64,000 bases of DNA from Rufibacter sp. LB8 (GTDB lineage: Bacteria; Bacteroidota; Bacteroidia; Cytophagales; Hymenobacteraceae). The stretch covers positions 4,279,001 through 4,343,000 of the forward strand of contig NZ_JADALJ010000001.1 in NCBI RefSeq assembly GCF_014876185.1. The letters run 5' to 3'. Position numbers and translations under genes: made by a program. The notes under the pieces were generated by a model, which made no database searches, had not been told where the DNA came from, and saw only the letters and a list, made by a program, of their open reading frames with translations. Below, in pieces: positions 42,782 to 50,307 of this stretch. Within the stretch, counting starts at the first letter, position 1. The number at the start of each line of letters is the position of its first letter.

Positions 42782-43780
42782 ATGGAAGTAACACAGATAG
42801 TCTTGGCCAACCGGCCGAAAGGAAACCCCACCAAAGAGAATTTTAGGTTTGAGAAAATAGAATTGCCCGCCCTGAAGGAGGGCCAAGTATTGCTGGAGCC
42901 GCAGTTTTTCTCCGTTGACCCCTACATGCGCGGCCGCATGAACGATGCCAAATCCTACACGCCCCCGTTCCAGGTAGACGCGCCCCTGGAAGGCGGGGTA
43001 GTAGCCAAAGTAGTGGAATCAAAGAGCGAAGCCCTGCAACCCGGCGATGTGGTGCTGGGCGCCTTGCCTTGGGCCACCCAATCCGTTGCCGACGCGAAGA
43101 AACTCCAGAAAATAGACACCAGTCTTGCCCCCGCCAGCTACTACTTAGGAATTCTGGGCATGCCCGGCTTAACTGCCTATTTCGGGTTGCTGGACATCGG
43201 GCAGCCGAAGGAAGGCGAAACAGTAGTAGTGTCTGGGGCGGCCGGGGCCGTGGGCATGGTGGTCGGGCAGATTGCCAAGCTCAAAGGTTGCCGCGTGGTA
43301 GGTTTGGCGGGCTCAGATGAAAAAGCTGAGCTGCTGAAAAAGGAATTCGGCTACGACGAGGTCATCAACTACAAAACCACCCAAGACCTGCGCGCCGACC
43401 TCAAAGCCGCCTGCCCCAACGGCGTGGTTATCTATTTTGACAACGTGGGTGGTGAAATCACCGATGCCGTTATCACCCTCATTAACTTCCACGCCCGTCT
43501 GGCCATCTGCGGCCAGATCTCCCATTACAACGACGAAAAACCCCAGCAGGGCCCCCGGTTCCTGCCACTGGTGCTCACCCGCAGCGCGCTCATCAAAGGC
43601 TTTATCGTGAGCAACTACCACGCCCGCTTCCCCGAGGCCATGCAGCAGTTAGGCGCCTGGGTCAAAGAAGGCAAACTCCACTATCAGGAAACCATTCTGC
43701 AAGGCTTTGACCAACTTCCTGATGCTTTTCTGGGTTTGTTCACCGGCCAGAACCAGGGCAAGATGCTGGTAAAGGTGTAA
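42782..43780 (+). CDS. NADP-dependent zinc-free medium-chain oxidoreductase (CurA/leukotriene-reductase type)
   Basis: A 332-residue MDR-superfamily reductase. N-terminus QIVLANRPKGNPTKENFRFE then FFSVDPYMRGRM is characteristic of the CurA / prostaglandin-reductase-like group, which reduces alpha,beta-unsaturated ketones with NADPH. Rossmann fold begins at VVVSGAAGAVGMVVGQIAKL. The catalytic zinc ligands of alcohol dehydrogenases are absent. ATG 42782 matches the family start; the longer frame to 42557 runs through palindrome copy 23. Probable role is detoxification of reactive carbonyls. Confidence 0.92.
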   Translation: MEVTQIVLANRPKGNPTKENFRFEKIELPALKEGQVLLEPQFFSVDPYMRGRMNDAKSYTPPFQVDAPLEGGVVAKVVESKSEALQPGDVVLGALPWATQSVADAKKLQKIDTSLAPASYYLGILGMPGLTAYFGLLDIGQPKEGETVVVSGAAGAVGMVVGQIAKLKGCRVVGLAGSDEKAELLKKEFGYDEVINYKTTQDLRADLKAACPNGVVIYFDNVGGEITDAVITLINFHARLAICGQISHYNDEKPQQGPRFLPLVLTRSALIKGFIVSNYHARFPEAMQQLGAWVKEGKLHYQETILQGFDQLPDAFLGLFTGQNQGKMLVKV

Positions 43781-43782
43781 AG

Positions 43783-43820
43783 CCTCACCCCCTAGCCCCC
43801 TCTCCAGTAGAGAGGGGGAA
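43783..43820. repeat. CCTCACCCCCTAG repeat unit
   Basis: CCTCACCCCCTAGCCCCCTC then a CTCC/GGAG hairpin, 2 nt after the oxidoreductase stop. Same unit as at 47652 and inverted at 47855. Confidence 0.75.
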
Positions 43821-43829
43821 CACCTTTTT

Positions 43830-43870
43830 TCTGTTTTCGGCCTGTTTTCCAGAAATGAAGCCAAAAACGC
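43830..43870. repeat. Main palindrome, copy 24
   Basis: CTGTTTTCGGCCTGTTTTCC against AGAAATGAAGCCAAAAACGC, followed by ATCAGCGGAGTTT, the linker also seen after copies 6 and near 47850. Confidence 0.82.
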
Positions 43871-43959
43871 ATCAGCGGAGTTTCCTACTTATAGTTTCAC
43901 GCATTGAATCCCCCTTTGAAGGGGGTAGGGGGATGATGATGCATGCTGAATGACACGTT

Positions 43960-44135
43960 CCCGAGAATTAGCATGCCGGAGCTCGCTCCTGCACTTCCAA
44001 TGGCGCGAAAGTTATTTCCGAGCCTCATTGATTCGGCAAGGCGTGGAAAAGAACAGTCGCGCCATTATGGTAATCTGCTTTTCGCTCTCGGCGAGCCTGG
44101 AGACTTGCTTCATCCTAAGTCACGAGATCCGAGTC
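43960..44135. repeat. Folded non-coding segment of unknown identity
   Basis: AATGGCGCGA (43999-44008) pairs with TCGCGCCATT (44057-44066), and further short stems occur at GAGATCC...GTCTC near 44122-44138. It resembles a structured or mobile remnant; I cannot assign it. Confidence 0.3.
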
Positions 44136-44147
44136 TCGCGCCAATTA

Positions 44148-44170
44148 ACAAAAACGAGCCCAAAAACGCA
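44148..44170. repeat. Half copy of the main palindrome
   Basis: Only the right arm AAAACGAGCCCAAAAACGC is present, followed by ATCAGCC and a CCCCTCTCC hairpin unit. It shows that arms can occur singly. Confidence 0.65.
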
Positions 44171-44181
44171 TCAGCCAAAAA

Positions 44182-44214
44182 GCCCCTCTCCATTGGGGAG
44201 GGGTTGGGGTGGGG
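44182..44214. repeat. CCCCTCTCC...GGGGAGGGG unit
   Basis: Hairpin CCCCTCTCCATTGGGGAGGG followed by GTTGGGGTGGGG, ending next to the argH stop; related to the CTAGGGGGTGAGG units. Confidence 0.6.
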
Positions 44215-44217
44215 CCC

Positions 44218-45549
44218 CTACGCCAGCAACTCTTTTATCGCTTTATCCACTTTCTCAAACTGGAAGCCCTGCAACACCTCATCCATTAACCCTTTAATCT
44301 CCGAGGTGCACAAATTGCCAATACTGCCTTCATGGGTGTGCTTTATTTCTTCTGGGCGAGCAAATTCGCCTTTCTCAATGGCGAGACCCACGTTTTTGTA
44401 AGCATCTCTGAACGGCACGCCGCTCAGTACTTGGTTGTTCACCACTTCCACGCTGAAGAGGTACTGGTATTTCTCGTCTTTTAGGATGTCTGGGTTCAGC
44501 TTCAGGTGCGGGAGCATGAAGGTCATCATCTCCAGGCAGTTCCTGATTTCTATGAAGGCCGGGAAGAAGCTTTCTTTGAGCAATTGCAATTCGCGGTGGT
44601 AGCCGGAGGGCAGGTTGCCCAGCAGCATCTGAATCTCGGTGGGAAGGGCCTGCAGGCGGTTGCACTTGCCGCGCATGATTTCAAACACGTCGGGGTTTTT
44701 CTTGTGCGGCATGATGCTGGAACCGGTAGTCAGTTCATCTGGCAGCGTCACGAAGGCGAAGTTCTGGCTCATGTACAGGCACACGTCCATGGCCATGCGG
44801 CCCACGGTACTCGCAATAGAAGCCAAGCCCATGCTCACGCTGCGCTCGGTCTTGCCGCGGCCCATCTGCGCGTACACCACGTTGTAGTTCAGCGCCTCGA
44901 AGCCCAGTAAATCCGTCGTCATCTGGCGGTTGAGCGGGAAGGAACTTCCGTACCCCGCCGCCGAGCCCAGCGGGTTCTTGTTGCTGATTTTATATGCCGC
45001 TTGCAGGAGTTGCAGGTCATCTACCAGACTTTCGGCGTAAGCCCCAAACCACAACCCAAACGAAGACGGCATGGCCACCTGTAAGTGCGTGTAACCGGGC
45101 AATAGCATGTCTTTGTTCTTTTCGCTCAGCTCCTGCAAAGTGGTAAACAGCGTGTTCACCGCCTCCACGGTCTGCCGGATTTCATGGCGGATGAACAGTT
45201 TCAGGTCCACCAGCACCTGGTCGTTGCGGGAACGTCCGCTGTGTATTTTCTTGCCGGCTTCGCCGAGGCGACGCGTGAGCAAAAGTTCTACCTGGCTGTG
45301 CACGTCTTCCACGCCCGGCTCTATCTCGAACTCACCGCGCTCAATGCTTTTGTAGATTTCCTTGAGTTCGCGCTGCACGGCGGCCAGGTCTTCCGGCTCC
45401 ATGAGCCCGATGCTCTCCAGCATGCGCGTGTGCGCCAGCGAGCCCAGCACATCAAAAGGAGCCAGTTGCAGGTCCATTTCGGCGTCTTTGCCTACGGTGA
45501 ATTTCTCAACGTTCTGCGCTACGGAGGTTTCTTTTTGCCAGAGTTTCAT
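44218..45549 (-). CDS. argH: Argininosuccinate lyase
   Basis: A 443-residue enzyme releasing arginine and fumarate, the last step of arginine synthesis. The superfamily signature GSSIMPHKKNPDVFE is intact, as are SGRSRNDQVLVDLKLF and HLQVAMPSSFGLWFG, the catalytic His region. Start ATG 45549 is 1 nt from the stop of the upstream deacylase gene, so translation is probably coupled. Confidence 0.96.
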   Translation of the reverse strand: MKLWQKETSVAQNVEKFTVGKDAEMDLQLAPFDVLGSLAHTRMLESIGLMEPEDLAAVQRELKEIYKSIERGEFEIEPGVEDVHSQVELLLTRRLGEAGKKIHSGRSRNDQVLVDLKLFIRHEIRQTVEAVNTLFTTLQELSEKNKDMLLPGYTHLQVAMPSSFGLWFGAYAESLVDDLQLLQAAYKISNKNPLGSAAGYGSSFPLNRQMTTDLLGFEALNYNVVYAQMGRGKTERSVSMGLASIASTVGRMAMDVCLYMSQNFAFVTLPDELTTGSSIMPHKKNPDVFEIMRGKCNRLQALPTEIQMLLGNLPSGYHRELQLLKESFFPAFIEIRNCLEMMTFMLPHLKLNPDILKDEKYQYLFSVEVVNNQVLSGVPFRDAYKNVGLAIEKGEFARPEEIKHTHEGSIGNLCTSEIKGLMDEVLQGFQFEKVDKAIKELLA

Positions 45550-45550
45550 G

Positions 45551-46615
45551 CTAAGCGGTAATTACGGGTGTCAATAATTGTATGTAAAGGGCAATGCCCT
45601 CTTCCAGTTCGGAAAGGTAAATAAATTCGTCGGCGGTATGCGACCGCGCCGAGTCGCCGGGGCCAATCTTCAAAGAAGGAATGTTCAGCAGCGCCTGGTC
45701 TGAGGTGGTAGGGGAACCGTACAGGTTCCTTCCCAGCTTTACACCCGACAGCACGATGGGATGCTCCCGGTCAATGGACGAGGGCCTCAAACGGGTAGAC
45801 CTGGGCGTCACCTCACTCTTCACGTGCTCCCGAATGATGCCAAACACTTCCTCGGGCTGGTAGGCATCGGTCATCCGCACATCCACGGTGAATTTGCATT
45901 GGTCAGGCACCACGTTGTGCTGTGAACCGGCCTGAATCACGGTCACGCTCATTTTCACTGGTCCTAGAAAGCTAGACTCCTTCGGGAAGCGGAATGTGCG
46001 GAACCATTCTATATCAGGCAGCGCCTCATAGATAGCATTCACGCCTTCCTCGCGGGCTGCATGGCCGCCCTGGCCTTTAACCACGCAATCCAGCACCATC
46101 AAGCCTTTTTCGGCGACGGCCAAATGCATCTGCGTAGGCTCTCCCACAATCGCAAACTCCACCGCGCCCAACTCCGGATAGATTAGCTCAATACCGTTTC
46201 TGCCAGATATTTCCTCTTCGGCGGTAGCCGCCAGCACCAAGTTATACTTCAAATCCTGCCGCTCATAGAAATGCAGAAAGGTGGCTATCAAGGAAACCAG
46301 ACACCCGCCCGCGTCATTGCTGCCCAGGCCATAAAGTTTGCCATCCAGCACGGTGGGCGTGAACGGGTCAAACGTCCAGCTGGGGTGCGGCTTCACAGTA
46401 TCATGGTGTGAATTCAGCAGCACCGTGGGTAAAGCAGGGTTGTAGTGCCGGTTAAAGGCCCAGACGTTATTTTCCTTCCGGTGAATTTCCACGCCCCGCG
46501 CCTGGAGGAACTGCGCAATGGCCTCAGCCGTCTCCGCCTCCTCACGGCTGAAAGACTGGATGGAAATTAATTGCTGGAGTAACGCGAGGGCGTCTTGATA
46601 CAAAGTGTTGGTCAT
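45551..46615 (-). CDS. argE: M20 deacylase, ArgE-like (N-acetyl- or N-succinyl-ornithine/citrulline deacylase)
   Basis: A 354-residue di-zinc amidohydrolase: LLNSHHDTVKPHPSW (first His and Asp ligand), GSNDAGGCLVS, ATAEEEISGRNGIE (catalytic Glu pair) and a dimerisation lid in the middle. In the carbamoylation-first route of Bacteroidota, the acyl group is removed after carbamoylation, so the substrate is probably an N-acylcitrulline. Context between proC and argH supports this over general peptidase activity. The acyl group itself (acetyl or succinyl) is not decided. Confidence 0.88.
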   Translation of the reverse strand: MTNTLYQDALALLQQLISIQSFSREEAETAEAIAQFLQARGVEIHRKENNVWAFNRHYNPALPTVLLNSHHDTVKPHPSWTFDPFTPTVLDGKLYGLGSNDAGGCLVSLIATFLHFYERQDLKYNLVLAATAEEEISGRNGIELIYPELGAVEFAIVGEPTQMHLAVAEKGLMVLDCVVKGQGGHAAREEGVNAIYEALPDIEWFRTFRFPKESSFLGPVKMSVTVIQAGSQHNVVPDQCKFTVDVRMTDAYQPEEVFGIIREHVKSEVTPRSTRLRPSSIDREHPIVLSGVKLGRNLYGSPTTSDQALLNIPSLKIGPGDSARSHTADEFIYLSELEEGIALYIQLLTPVITA

Positions 46616-46639
46616 TTAATGGGACTACTTTATCTGATA

Positions 46640-46668
46640 CTCCCCCTTTGAAGGGGGCGCAGGGGGAT
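46640..46668. repeat. TCCCCCTTTGAAGGGGG repeat
   Basis: Hairpin plus GCGCAGGGGGA tail, the same kind as at 43909-43933, upstream of argE. Confidence 0.6.
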
Positions 46669-46691
46669 GTTTACTTTTGCTGATTCAAGCA

Positions 46692-46736
46692 TTTCTGTTT
46701 TCGGCCTCTTTTTTGAAAAACAGGCCTAAAACAGAA
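46692..46736. repeat. Main palindrome, copy 25
   Basis: TTTCTGTTTTCGGCCTCTTT against AAAAACAGGCCTAAAACAGA. This and copies 27, 29 and 30 have a centre with CAGGCC/CTGTTT in place of the usual ATGAGCC, a sub-variant concentrated in the arginine block. Confidence 0.82.
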
Positions 46737-46786
46737 GTACGTGGCGAGGCAAGTCAATGCATGGGAGAAAAGGCGTTGCCTGGTCT

Positions 46787-47608
46787 CTACTTTTCATCCG
46801 TATACAACTTCTCCGCTTTTTGGGCCGAGGTTTTGATGCCTTTAATCATGGCGGAACTGAAGCCGTTGTGCTCCATTTCATTGAGGCCGGCAATGGTGCA
46901 GCCTTTGGGCGAGGTCACTTTGTCAATCTCGTTCTCGGGGTGGCTGCCGAAGTGTAGCAGGAGGGAAGCGGCGCCTTTGGCCGTCTGGGCTGCCATGCGC
47001 AGCGCATCACCGGCGTGGAAACCAATCTCGGTGCCGCCCTGGGCCGCCGCTCTTATGGAGCGCAGAAAAAACGCGATGCCGCAAGCCACCAAGGCCGTCG
47101 CTGAGGACATCAGTTCTTCCTCAATCTCCACGGTTTCGCCCACGGCCGAGAAGATTTCCTTCACCAAGGCCATGTTCTCTGGCGAGGCATTTTTGCTGGC
47201 GATACACGTCATAGACTCCTGAATGGCGATGGCGGTGTTGGGCATGGCGCGCACCACTTCCACCACTTTGCCTATGCGCGTGATAATATCCGTCACGGCC
47301 ACGCCGGTCACAATGGAAATGAACAGGTGCCGGCTGGGGTCGATGCTCTCGGATATGTTGTCTAGCACGCTGTCCAGTTGTTGCGGAAGAATGCTGAGCA
47401 CGATGATGTCGGCTTCGGCCACGGCCAGCGCGTTGTTGCTGGAGGCGCGGTAGCCTTGCGCCACCATTGCGTCTAACAGCTTGGTGTTGCGGCGGGTAAG
47501 GGTGATGTCTTCGGCGCGGTATTTCCCGGCGGCCACCATGCCCTTCGCCAGCGCGATTCCCATGTTTCCGCCGCCCAGAATGGCTATTTTCTTGTACTGT
47601 TCACTCAT
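46787..47608 (-). CDS. proC: Pyrroline-5-carboxylate reductase
   Basis: A 273-residue NAD(P)H-dependent enzyme making proline from pyrroline-5-carboxylate. N-terminal dinucleotide fold IAILGGGNMGIALAKGMVAA; late signature block TALVACGIAFFLRSIRAAAQ then GGTEIGFHAGDALRMAAQTA. It sits inside the arginine genes, as in several Bacteroidota, linking proline and arginine synthesis from glutamate. Gaps of 171 and 289 bp with repeats on both sides make operon membership uncertain. Confidence 0.95.
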   Translation of the reverse strand: MSEQYKKIAILGGGNMGIALAKGMVAAGKYRAEDITLTRRNTKLLDAMVAQGYRASSNNALAVAEADIIVLSILPQQLDSVLDNISESIDPSRHLFISIVTGVAVTDIITRIGKVVEVVRAMPNTAIAIQESMTCIASKNASPENMALVKEIFSAVGETVEIEEELMSSATALVACGIAFFLRSIRAAAQGGTEIGFHAGDALRMAAQTAKGAASLLLHFGSHPENEIDKVTSPKGCTIAGLNEMEHNGFSSAMIKGIKTSAQKAEKLYTDEK

Positions 47609-47651
47609 GGTTTACCTATTTTGTAGCCGATGTTTTGGCTGAATTTCATGG

Positions 47652-47897
47652 CCTCACCCCCTAGCCCCCTCTCCAGTAGAGAGGGGGAACTCCGGTAAAG
47701 CGGTTGTTACTGTACTCGCGTTTTAGGCCTCGTTTTTGTAAATAAGACTTAAAACAGGTTTTGTTTCCAATATTTTTCGGCACGAATTATTAGACTCGTG
47801 TATATTTTTGACCATTTAAGCCCTTCCCTGCAAAACAATCCCCAAACGCATCAGCGGAGTTCCCTCTCTCTACTGGAGAGGGGGCTAGGGGGTGAGG
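47652..47897. mobile_element. MITE-like unit with 43-nt terminal inverted repeats enclosing a palindrome
   Basis: Left end 47652-47695 (CCTCACCCCCTAGCCCCCTC...AACTCCGG) recurs inverted at 47855-47897 with about one difference. The inside carries palindrome copy 26 and no ORF. It ends exactly at the argB stop. No target-site duplication can be confirmed. Confidence 0.65.
47718..47760. repeat. Main palindrome, copy 26 (degenerate)
   Basis: GCGTTTTAGGCCTCGTTTTT against AAATAAGACTTAAAACAGG; it lies inside the inverted-repeat unit. Confidence 0.75.
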
Positions 47898-48692
47898 CTA
47901 AAGCGTAATCCTCGTGCCCGCATTTCCGCCTGCGGCGATGTCCTGAATATCGGCGGCGTGGCCGATGATGACGGCGTTTACGCCTGCCTCAAGTGCAACA
48001 AACGCATTGTCCAGCTTAGGAAGCATGCCCGCGAAGATGGCGCCTTTTTCTTTCAGCTCGGCGTAGTAGTCGGGTTGTAGGTGGGGAATCACGCTGGTTT
48101 CGTCCTCCACATCCAGGAGCACGCCTTTCTTCTCGAAACTGTACACCAAGTTCACCTCAAAATTCTGGCTCAAGGCCACGGCCAGGGTAGAGGCGATGGT
48201 GTCTGCGTTGGTGTTGAGCATGTTGCCTTCGCCGTCATGGGTGAGGGCCGCGAACACCGGCACAATGCCTTGTTCTGCCAATGACGCCAAAAACGTGATG
48301 TTCACCTGCTCAGGACTTTCCACATCACCTACGAAACCATAGTCAATGTCTTTTACGGGGCGCTTGTGGGCGGGGATGACGTTGGCATCAGCGCCGGTGA
48401 GCCCCAGTGCGTTGCAGCGCCGGGCCTGCAATTGAGCCACCAGGTTCTTGTTCAGTAAGCCACCATACACCATGGTCACCAGATGCAGGGTGTTCGCGTC
48501 GGTGACCCGGCGGCCGTTAATCAGGATGGGTTCCATGCCCATTTTCTTGCCAATTTCAGAAGCGATGACCCCACCGCCGTGCACCAGCACCTTCAGGCCG
48601 GGCAGGAGCGCGAAGTCGGTCAGGAACCGCTCCAGGTTATCTGCGTTGTCCAAAACGTTGCCGCCGATTTTAATGACGTTTAATTTCTGCAT
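47898..48692 (-). CDS. argB: Acetylglutamate (N-acylglutamate) kinase
   Basis: A 264-residue amino-acid kinase phosphorylating N-acylglutamate. KIGGNVLDNADN (phosphate loop Lys), VLVHGGGVIASEIGKKMG (Gly-rich substrate loop) and a C-terminal nucleotide-binding segment NTNADTIASTLAVAL are recognisable. It lacks the extra N-terminal helix of arginine-inhibited hexameric enzymes, so arginine feedback on this step is less likely. Confidence 0.94.
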   Translation of the reverse strand: MQKLNVIKIGGNVLDNADNLERFLTDFALLPGLKVLVHGGGVIASEIGKKMGMEPILINGRRVTDANTLHLVTMVYGGLLNKNLVAQLQARRCNALGLTGADANVIPAHKRPVKDIDYGFVGDVESPEQVNITFLASLAEQGIVPVFAALTHDGEGNMLNTNADTIASTLAVALSQNFEVNLVYSFEKKGVLLDVEDETSVIPHLQPDYYAELKEKGAIFAGMLPKLDNAFVALEAGVNAVIIGHAADIQDIAAGGNAGTRITL

Positions 48693-48784
48693 GACTTTAA
48701 AGGTATCAAGTATCGCGTATTAAGTAGCACGATTCGAGATTTTTTAACTTATCCTTCAAACCGCTCACTTAGCTCTCTCTTGCT

Positions 48785-48931
48785 TTTCCGGATTTCCAAT
48801 CTCGCTCTTCCGGATTTCTAATCCGGAAGCATTCTGTCGGGGATTTCTAATCCCCGTTTCTTCCATTTCGCTCGTGGTTCCCGGCGGATTAGAAATCCGC
48901 AACCAGGGAGTTCGGGATTGGAAATCCCGAA
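48785..48931. repeat. Cluster of four GGATT/AATCC mini-hairpins
   Basis: Perfect or near-perfect hairpins at 48808-48828 (TTCCGGATT/AATCCGGAA), 48838-48856 (CGGGGATT/AATCCCCG), 48884-48900 (GCGGATT/AATCCGC) and 48911-48931 (TTCGGGATT/AATCCCGAA). The stems differ at their outer bases in compensated pairs, so folding rather than sequence seems kept. Confidence 0.7.
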
Positions 48932-48970
48932 CAGCGACGAGTAAGATGCTAGATTTCCTCACCCTTTATT

Positions 48971-49125
48971 GTCATCCTGTAAGGACCTTGTGGGCGAATT
49001 AGACAAGCGGAGGCTATCTACTACATTTCTGTTTTTGACCTCTTTTCTGAAAAACAGGCCGAAAACAGCTTTTTGCATGTCTTAACGGTCTGTCTAGTTA
49101 GCCCATAAGGCCCTTTCAGGATGAC
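48971..49125. mobile_element. Unit with 35-nt inverted ends (GTCATCCTG...CAGGATGAC) enclosing a palindrome
   Basis: Left 48971-49005 and right 49091-49125 are inverted relatives (roughly 29 of 35 positions). Palindrome copy 27 lies in between. A shorter relative is at 51576-51665. Confidence 0.6.
49026..49069. repeat. Main palindrome, copy 27
   Basis: TTTCTGTTTTTGACCTCTTT against AAAACAGGCCGAAAACAG; the CAGGCC sub-variant. Confidence 0.8.
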
Positions 49126-49131
49126 AGAGAG

Positions 49132-49180
49132 GTAGCCAAAGACCTCACAGGTTTTCAAAACCTGTGAGGTCTTTGGCTAC
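49132..49180 (-). terminator. 24-bp perfect hairpin after the carbamoyltransferase gene
   Basis: GTAGCCAAAGACCTCACAGG continues with TTTT and pairs exactly with its complement around one base. It starts 2 nt past the stop of the minus-strand gene. The GACCTCACAGG hairpin is, to my knowledge, a frequent dispersed repeat in Bacteroidota. Confidence 0.7.
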
Positions 49181-49182
49181 TT

Positions 49183-50139
49183 TTACTGAATCCCTTCCAG
49201 CAACCGCTTCAGCACCGCCTGCGCGGCGAATTCCCTGTTGGCGGCTTCGTTGACCACTAAAGAGTTCGGGCCGTCCAGGATTTCGTCGCTGAGTTCCACG
49301 TTGCGGCGCACGGGGAGGCAATGCATCACTTTGGCGTTGTTGGTGGGCGCCAGGTGCTGATTGGTGAGCATCCAACTGGCGTCTTGGGTGAGCACGGCAC
49401 CGTAGTTGGGCTGGTACGTGGACCAGTTCTTTACGTAAATGAAATCGGCACCTTCTAGCGCTTCCGCTTGATTATAGGTGATGGTGGCGCCGTTGGTGAA
49501 CTGCGGGTCCAGTTCGTAGCCTTCGGGGTGCGTAATCACGAAATCCACGTCAGCGGCACACATCCACTCGGCAAACGAGTTAGGTACCGCCTGCGGCAAG
49601 GCTTTCACGTGCGGTCCCCAGGTCAAGACCACCTTCGGCCGACGGCCTTGCGGGGCATGCTCTGTGATGGTGACCAAATCAGCGAGGCTTTGCAAGGGGT
49701 GACGCGTGGCCGATTCCAGGCTAACGAAGGGCACCTTGGCGTATTGGATGAACTTCTTCAGAATTTCCTCCGAGTAATCTTCGACCACGTTCTGCAGTTT
49801 GGGGAAGGAGCGGAGGCCCAGCACATCGCAGTACTGGCCCATCACGGCGGCGGCATCTTTGATGTGCTCCACGGTGGTGCCGTTCATAATGGCCCCATCC
49901 TGGGTTTCCAGCGCCCAGCCTTCCTGGCCCATGTTCATGACCATCACGTTCATGCCTAAACTCTGCGCCGCTTTCTGCGTGCTGAGGCGGGTGCGCAAGC
50001 TGGGGTTCAGGAAAATAAGGCCCAGCGTCTTGCGCTTGCCCAGGTGCTCAAACGCATATGGGTTCTGCTTCAGCGCCAGCGCTTCCAGCACCAGGCTGTT
50101 TAGGTCTTCTACGTCGTGGACGGAAGTGAATTGCTTCAT
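49183..50139 (-). CDS. argF': N-acylornithine carbamoyltransferase (ArgF' type)
   Basis: A 318-residue transcarbamylase of the Bacteroidota/Xanthomonas ArgF' branch, which acts on N-acetyl- or N-succinyl-ornithine rather than ornithine. Carbamoyl-phosphate motif NPSLRTRLSTQKAA (SLRTR in place of STRTR), ATRHPLQSLADLVT, and HCLPVRRNVELSDEI. WGPHVKALPQAVPNSFAEWM is typical of this branch. The residue that separates succinyl- from acetyl-specific enzymes lies in the loop around GTTVEHIKDA; without an alignment I do not assign the acyl group. Confidence 0.93.
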   Translation of the reverse strand: MKQFTSVHDVEDLNSLVLEALALKQNPYAFEHLGKRKTLGLIFLNPSLRTRLSTQKAAQSLGMNVMVMNMGQEGWALETQDGAIMNGTTVEHIKDAAAVMGQYCDVLGLRSFPKLQNVVEDYSEEILKKFIQYAKVPFVSLESATRHPLQSLADLVTITEHAPQGRRPKVVLTWGPHVKALPQAVPNSFAEWMCAADVDFVITHPEGYELDPQFTNGATITYNQAEALEGADFIYVKNWSTYQPNYGAVLTQDASWMLTNQHLAPTNNAKVMHCLPVRRNVELSDEILDGPNSLVVNEAANREFAAQAVLKRLLEGIQ

Positions 50140-50155
50140 TTTTTGTGCGATTTGA

Positions 50156-50304
50156 CCTCACCCTAAATCCCTCTCCCGCGGAGAGGGACTTCCGGCATTT
50201 GGCCTGATTAAACGATTTCTGTTTTCGGTCTCATTTCAGGAAAAGAGGCCGAAAACGCAAATTTTAAAACTCCCCTCTCCGTGGGAGAGGGGCCGGGGGT
50301 GAGG
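50156..50304. mobile_element. Inverted-repeat unit enclosing a palindrome
   Basis: Left CCTCACCCTAAATCCCTCTC...GACTTCCGG (50156-50195) and right CTCCCCTCTCC...GGGGGTGAGG (50270-50304) are inverted relatives, with palindrome copy 28 between them. Same plan as 47652-47897 but more diverged; it ends 3 nt before the argD stop. Confidence 0.6.
50216..50258. repeat. Main palindrome, copy 28
   Basis: TTTCTGTTTTCGGTCTCATT against AAAAGAGGCCGAAAACGC, arms from different variants. Confidence 0.83.
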
Positions 50305-50307
50305 TGT

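Larger units (their letters stand above)
43871..44217. other. Gene-free stretch at the end of the arginine block
   Basis: Between convergent oxidoreductase and argH genes. It holds a TCCCCCTTTGAAGGGGG hairpin (43909-43933), a GC-rich folded segment, a half palindrome and a CCCCTCTCC...GGGGAGGGG unit. The open frame across it has no recognisable domain. Confidence 0.6.

Noticed and set aside
43943-44401. 152-codon plus-strand ORF between the oxidoreductase and argH
   Set aside because: Runs across repeats and into antisense argH, with no recognisable domain.
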